Source of the DNA: Apostichopus japonicus | Lineage: Eukaryota > Echinodermata > Holothuroidea > Aspidochirotida > Stichopodidae | Direction: 5' to 3' | Length of the DNA: 64,000 nucleotides | Assembly: GCF_037975245.1 (NCBI RefSeq) | Contig: NC_092572.1 | Coordinates: forward strand, 12,746,769 to 12,810,768 | Shown: in pieces, positions 59,670 through 64,000 of the stretch | Layout: each line of letters begins with the position of its first letter | Position numbering within the stretch: the first letter of the stretch is position 1 | Notes under the pieces: generated by a model | What the model was told of the DNA's origin: nothing | Seen by the model: only the letters and a program-made list of their open reading frames with translations | The model's database searches: none | Position numbers and translations under genes: made by a program

Positions 59670-62326
59670 ACTGAGGGCAGCCTATTGATCAATTTGATAT
59701 GGAATTTACAGTGCCTACCAAGTATGCACACAATACAACTACGTGCTAGTGTACTAACGTTAACAAACTGCAGCTCGCGACAAGATTTCAGCATCAAATC
59801 TATGGCAAGGATATAATTGTGGATTACGACGACATGTTTTCAATTTGAGACGATTTTATTAAGATCATCTGAAGTTTTTACGGATTTAAGTCACTTGCTC
59901 TAAAAGCGTACGTATTCCCGGAAGTTGTTAATACATATTATTGGTAAAAGGTGTATCATTGTCTGCATTTTAACTTGTACACTATGGTTTACCATTACAG
60001 TGTGTGATACCCACTATACAGTTGAATAACAGTCAGCACATAGCCTAACTGTAAGTTAGGCCCAGGGCTAAGTAATAGTATTATAATACGTAGGCAGAGG
60101 TCTGTTCAAGAAGGCGAGGCTCGGCTGAGCAAATCATTCCCAAGAATACCTTAATTAGTATTTGTGTGACCGTATGCTTTCATCGTACGGTTCGTACCGC
60201 GAAATGTTGATTTTCTACATGCCTTTGGTCCAACTTCCAACATTGAATGATTTTACCATTGACATTGGGCCTAGGCTAGGCAAACTTAACTTGTAAGTTG
60301 TTGGCTACTGTAGTTTGGTACAATGGTAGGGTAGATCTAGCCAAACTTAACTTAGGTTTAGCCTAAGCAACCAGGAAAGTGTTGTTGTGGTTAACTTTAT
60401 GCAACACAGCAGGCCTTTGTGTTACTTAAAATGTTCACTAAATACTGTTAAAGTGGGGAAACTTTACTTTTAGTTATAAGGCCATGTTAAGCAGTTTGGC
60501 CTAGGCTATGCCTACGTATAGCCTGGGCCAAGGCTTTTATTAGGCCTAGGCTAGTTAGAATAGTTTATGGCACATACATTGATATCAATTGTCATTATTT
60601 TACATTGTAGACAAACATTAATCGTTAAGCATAGCAAAAGTCTGCTACAGTGATAGATGCAGTATAGGCGTAGCCGGAGCTGATCAGATCATAGTAAGGC
60701 CTATGTACAATATCATATTCCTAAAATTGCTAGCTAATTGTAATATGCAGACTAATGTGTCAAGGTTATGCATAAAATGTAGCAGTTAGTTGCCATGCTT
60801 ACCAATATTGCTGTCACATAATATTACATTGTTTGTTAAATTTTCATTTGTTATGATTGTTGTTCTTTCCACTTATCTCAATTCTCACAAAATCAATATC
60901 AACCAGTGGTAGTTTTCTACCGTAAGCATATGCCTAGCCTAATATCCTGCATAAGGATGTTTGAATTGGTGTAAGAGTCGATGACCTTTCACATATCATT
61001 GTTGTAACACCGATCCGGAACATCACAAAAACCAGGGCATGACATAATTTGCAGTTTGCAGATATAGTGAAGGGCATTGATGGTAAAAGCTGTTATTCCC
61101 ATCACTTTTGTTGAGCCCTGAAGCACATGAAATATATTGAGAACTATAAATAAAAAATATAATAGAGATGCAGAAACTTTGAATTTTACAACATGAAACG
61201 AGCTGGACTTTTATTAATTAAGAAAATCATACATTTTCTTCATATTTGGCATTGGTAACTAGTAAAATTTAAAATGCTGCTATGATAAAGCATATATCAA
61301 TTATCTGAATTACAACTTGGCAGACAATGACATTTGAACAAGTACACCAAGCTGCCCAAAATGTGAGCAGTATGAACATGTTTCTGACCTTATAGATTCA
61401 CTTTGTTCAGACTGCCCAAAACAATTGCAAAGGCCTCAAATTTAGCTTCTTTAACTTTGTTTTGTTTCCAAAAACCCCTCCTTAGCCAGTGCAATGTAAT
61501 TTTGACTCCTAACAGAGCAAAGGAGAAGCCTTCCTAGCAAAATGTTAGACTTTACTGAAATTGATCGGAGATTGAAAACATTGGGTCAGCCACTCTGTTC
61601 CAAGGATATAAAAAAACATGAGACAATTTCAAGTGAAGGTGCAATACATCTGTAATATAATTGATTTATATATTATTTTAGACAATTGTGTGAAATTTGT
61701 GTAAAAAATCTTTAAAAAAATTCTACAGGTTTATGAGCGTTGTCATGCATGCAGATTTTTTTCTTCTCTAGGAAGTTCTATAAATATCACAATACTTCCT
61801 GTATTGATGTAGAGAAGATATGAACAATAGAATGGAAAACAGAATGCCACTGACTTTCACAGTTCAAGTTTAATTGTTTCACACATAATACTATTAGTTT
61901 CAGAATAACATATGATGGGAAGATGGATCTACTTTGATGTATTTCCAAGAAAAGGAGAATTAACTTTCTACATACTTGAGTGAAATAGAAACTATATACT
62001 TTTTCATACAGTAAGATGCAAGACTTTGAAAAACATTTATGGCATGCCTAACCTTTAACCCCACCTTGCAATTTATAGCAGTATCATATAGCAAGATCAC
62101 TCACATTTGAGGTTGCCTACTGTATGTTGCTACATTTCAGTGATGTATGCATTTCTGTTGGGAAAAGTTTTCAGATTCTTAGAAGCTAGTTACTAGCCAT
62201 ATAGTAAGCTAAATATAGTTATCGATAAAACTGTAAACAATGTTGGTTCAGGAACCCTTTCCTGCCCCCCCCCCCCAATCCATCTCTCACTGTGCAGAAC
62301 TGAATTTTTAATGAGCATCAAAAACA
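59670..62326. other. Intergenic sequence, no feature recognised
   Basis: AT-rich with many GGCCTAGGCTAG-type words between 60050 and 60560. No coding region or bounded repeat could be supported. Confidence 0.6.
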
Positions 62327-62338
62327 TAGCTATATTTA

Positions 62339-63874
62339 GTGTTCGACCGATAATCGGTTAGACAATCGGCATCGGGCCGATTATCAGACAATCGGTAAAT
62401 AATCGGCATCGGCAAAATCCATTGCTCTACCGATTAGTTGGAACCGATTATTACGTTCCACATAAAGGATTGTATTTTCCGCGCTTTTGATACACCACAA
62501 CCACAACGGGGAAAAAAAAAAATTATCATTCGATTCAATGCTATTCTTAGCCGGAGAAGGTGCGCTAATCTACCGGGGAATGGTATCGTAAGTCCCTCGC
62601 GCGAGTTTGTACAAATGCTGTTCGATACACTATCTAGTTTTGGCAGTTAACATCATGCAGTATACCCGCGTAACATGATCACACAGTATACCCGCGATAA
62701 GCTTAGGGGAACGACGTATTTTTTACTTCGCTTGTTGCATCTAACAAAACCACCTGTCATCATGTTGAACGATTGATAAGAAAGAAAAATTGTCTATACT
62801 AAATATAATCACCAAATAAGTATACTTTTGAACCACTTTGGCCGTTTCACCGTAGGTGAAAAACTGGAAAGTGAAAACAATAACATTAGGCTTTTTTCAT
62901 TGTGAGAACTACGTACATTAGGCTAGTGGTTGAGCTTCAGAACTGTTAAGTTTGAAAATGCGCCCAAGATTTTACAAATGGCATAAAATGATAAAATCAA
63001 GGCTCCAAATACACCTAAAAATCTATAAACACGTTTGGCGACATTCCTCAGAAGTTCTACTGCATAACAGTATTTTGTGATTAGGCAAACATTCTTACGC
63101 ATATTTTTACGAAAAGCCCGATGAACTTTTTTTCCTATGCCGCATGTACCATACGTGCTTACAGTAACTAAACTCCTTACCGCACATGTAGTTAAGTCAA
63201 TGGAGAAGCGCTATTGACTTACTGTGTATGATCGTTTGAAACAACGTTCGTTCGATCGGAAGTTTTACCGCGCAGATGGTAATCATTGAAAACTTGAAGC
63301 AAACGTTCGGGATTGTTTTATTTTTCATAATAAAATAAAACTGTTAGCAAACTGCTTATCCACTAAAGAATTTTTCATATCAGATTATATATTTCGATAT
63401 CAGCTAACGAAATAACGAATATTTTATTTACGTGGGATATACTTTTAACTTTATTTACGTTGGAGTTGCAACACTGATAATAGTTTTAATAGCAGTTGTA
63501 GAACCTGTCCCTAACTTTTTTGTTTTTCATTTCGTAGCCAATGGCTACTATTTCCCCCCTTCTGTAGTCTGTACAGTACTGTGTTGTGGCGGGATTGCAA
63601 TATTGCGACTCCTCGTTATAATCGTACATCGCCCTATGTATGTATTACAGTGTTCTTTACTTGCTCCATTAATATTTACTGTGAAAAGTTAAGTCGTTCA
63701 TCTTTGATTGTATTGGCCTAGAAGTTGGTAATCATGCATAACACTTAATCATACATTGGGCCAGTTCCACGAAAATTTTGAAATAATCGGTAATCGGTAA
63801 TCGGCAATCGGCCGATTGTCACAGGAAATAATCGGTAATCGGTAAAACCGATTGTCATACAATCGGTCGAACAC
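62339..63874. mobile_element. Non-autonomous DNA transposon with ATCGG-rich termini and long target-site duplication
   Basis: The ends are inverted: GTGTTCGACCGATAATCGG on the left, GTGTTCGACCGATTGTATG on the right (opposite strand). Both termini carry several AATCGGTAATCGG-type subterminal repeats. A perfect 12-bp repeat, TAGCTATATTTA, flanks it (62327-62338 and 63875-63886). A duplication this long is nearest to the 8-11 bp of Mutator-like elements. The frames at 62438-62650 and 63432-63692 match no transposase I recognise. Confidence 0.78.
63329..63368. repeat. 40-bp word identical to 43971-44010
   Basis: It lies inside the DNA transposon. Its perfect match to a site in intron 1 of the GCC-repeat gene suggests a shared, younger mobile fragment. 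Confidence 0.8.
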
Positions 63875-64000
63875 TAGCTATATTTATATAGGATCTAATA
63901 GCACTGCCAGTGTCAGGAAAGGTTGTCATCTGCATTTAGGAATGTAAAGATACATACTGCACTGTTCATACTGTACATGTGCAAAACCTCAACAGTGCAA

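Overview
The window is nuclear DNA of an animal: small GT-AG exons separated by long AT-rich introns, many decayed retrotransposons and DNA transposons, and no bacterial gene layout. The repeat families (L1/Tx1-like, CR1/L2-like and RTE-like LINEs, a Ty3/gypsy element, hAT MITEs, tRNA-derived SINEs) and the frequent TAGGCCTA-type words suggest a marine deuterostome, perhaps an echinoderm such as a sea cucumber. That assignment is an inference and is not secure.

Region 1-46.1 kb holds one very large gene on the minus strand. I assembled 32 coding exons from 46087 down to 527. Every junction has AG acceptor and GT donor sites, every phase matches its neighbour, and no stop interrupts the frame. 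The result is at least 2141 codons: a hydrophobic N-terminal segment (signal peptide or anchor) followed only by cysteine-rich modules of the GCC2_GCC3 (ephrin-receptor-like) type, with about 230 cysteines and many N-glycosylation sequons. The 3' end lies beyond the left edge of the window, so a C-terminal membrane segment or other domain is unseen. The protein is most likely secreted or on the cell surface; its specific role is unknown.

The introns carry most of the mobile DNA. Intron 25 contains an array derived from the boundary of exon 26, and the intron before exon 21 contains a decayed copy of the start of exon 21. Intron 7 holds an internally deleted L1/Tx1-like element. Intron 3 (30.3-31.0 kb) looks empty. 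Intron 2 (31.1-43.4 kb) holds a 5'-truncated LINE with target-site duplication, a tRNA-like SINE fragment, a pair of diverged 300-bp duplicates, and a 4.1-kb unit with terminal inverted repeats that encloses a broken gene of a cysteine-rich protein family. hAT-like MITEs sit at 15.1 and 28.8 kb.

Region 46.1-64 kb lies upstream of the gene and is repeat-dominated intergenic DNA: a minus-strand LINE fragment, a 57-bp-class minisatellite next to a roughly 165-bp tandem repeat with a covarying hairpin, a Ty3/gypsy element (50910-57499) interrupted by a CR1-like insertion, a second CR1/L2 fragment, and a 1.5-kb non-autonomous DNA transposon (62339-63874) flanked by a perfect 12-bp repeat. I see no other intact host gene.
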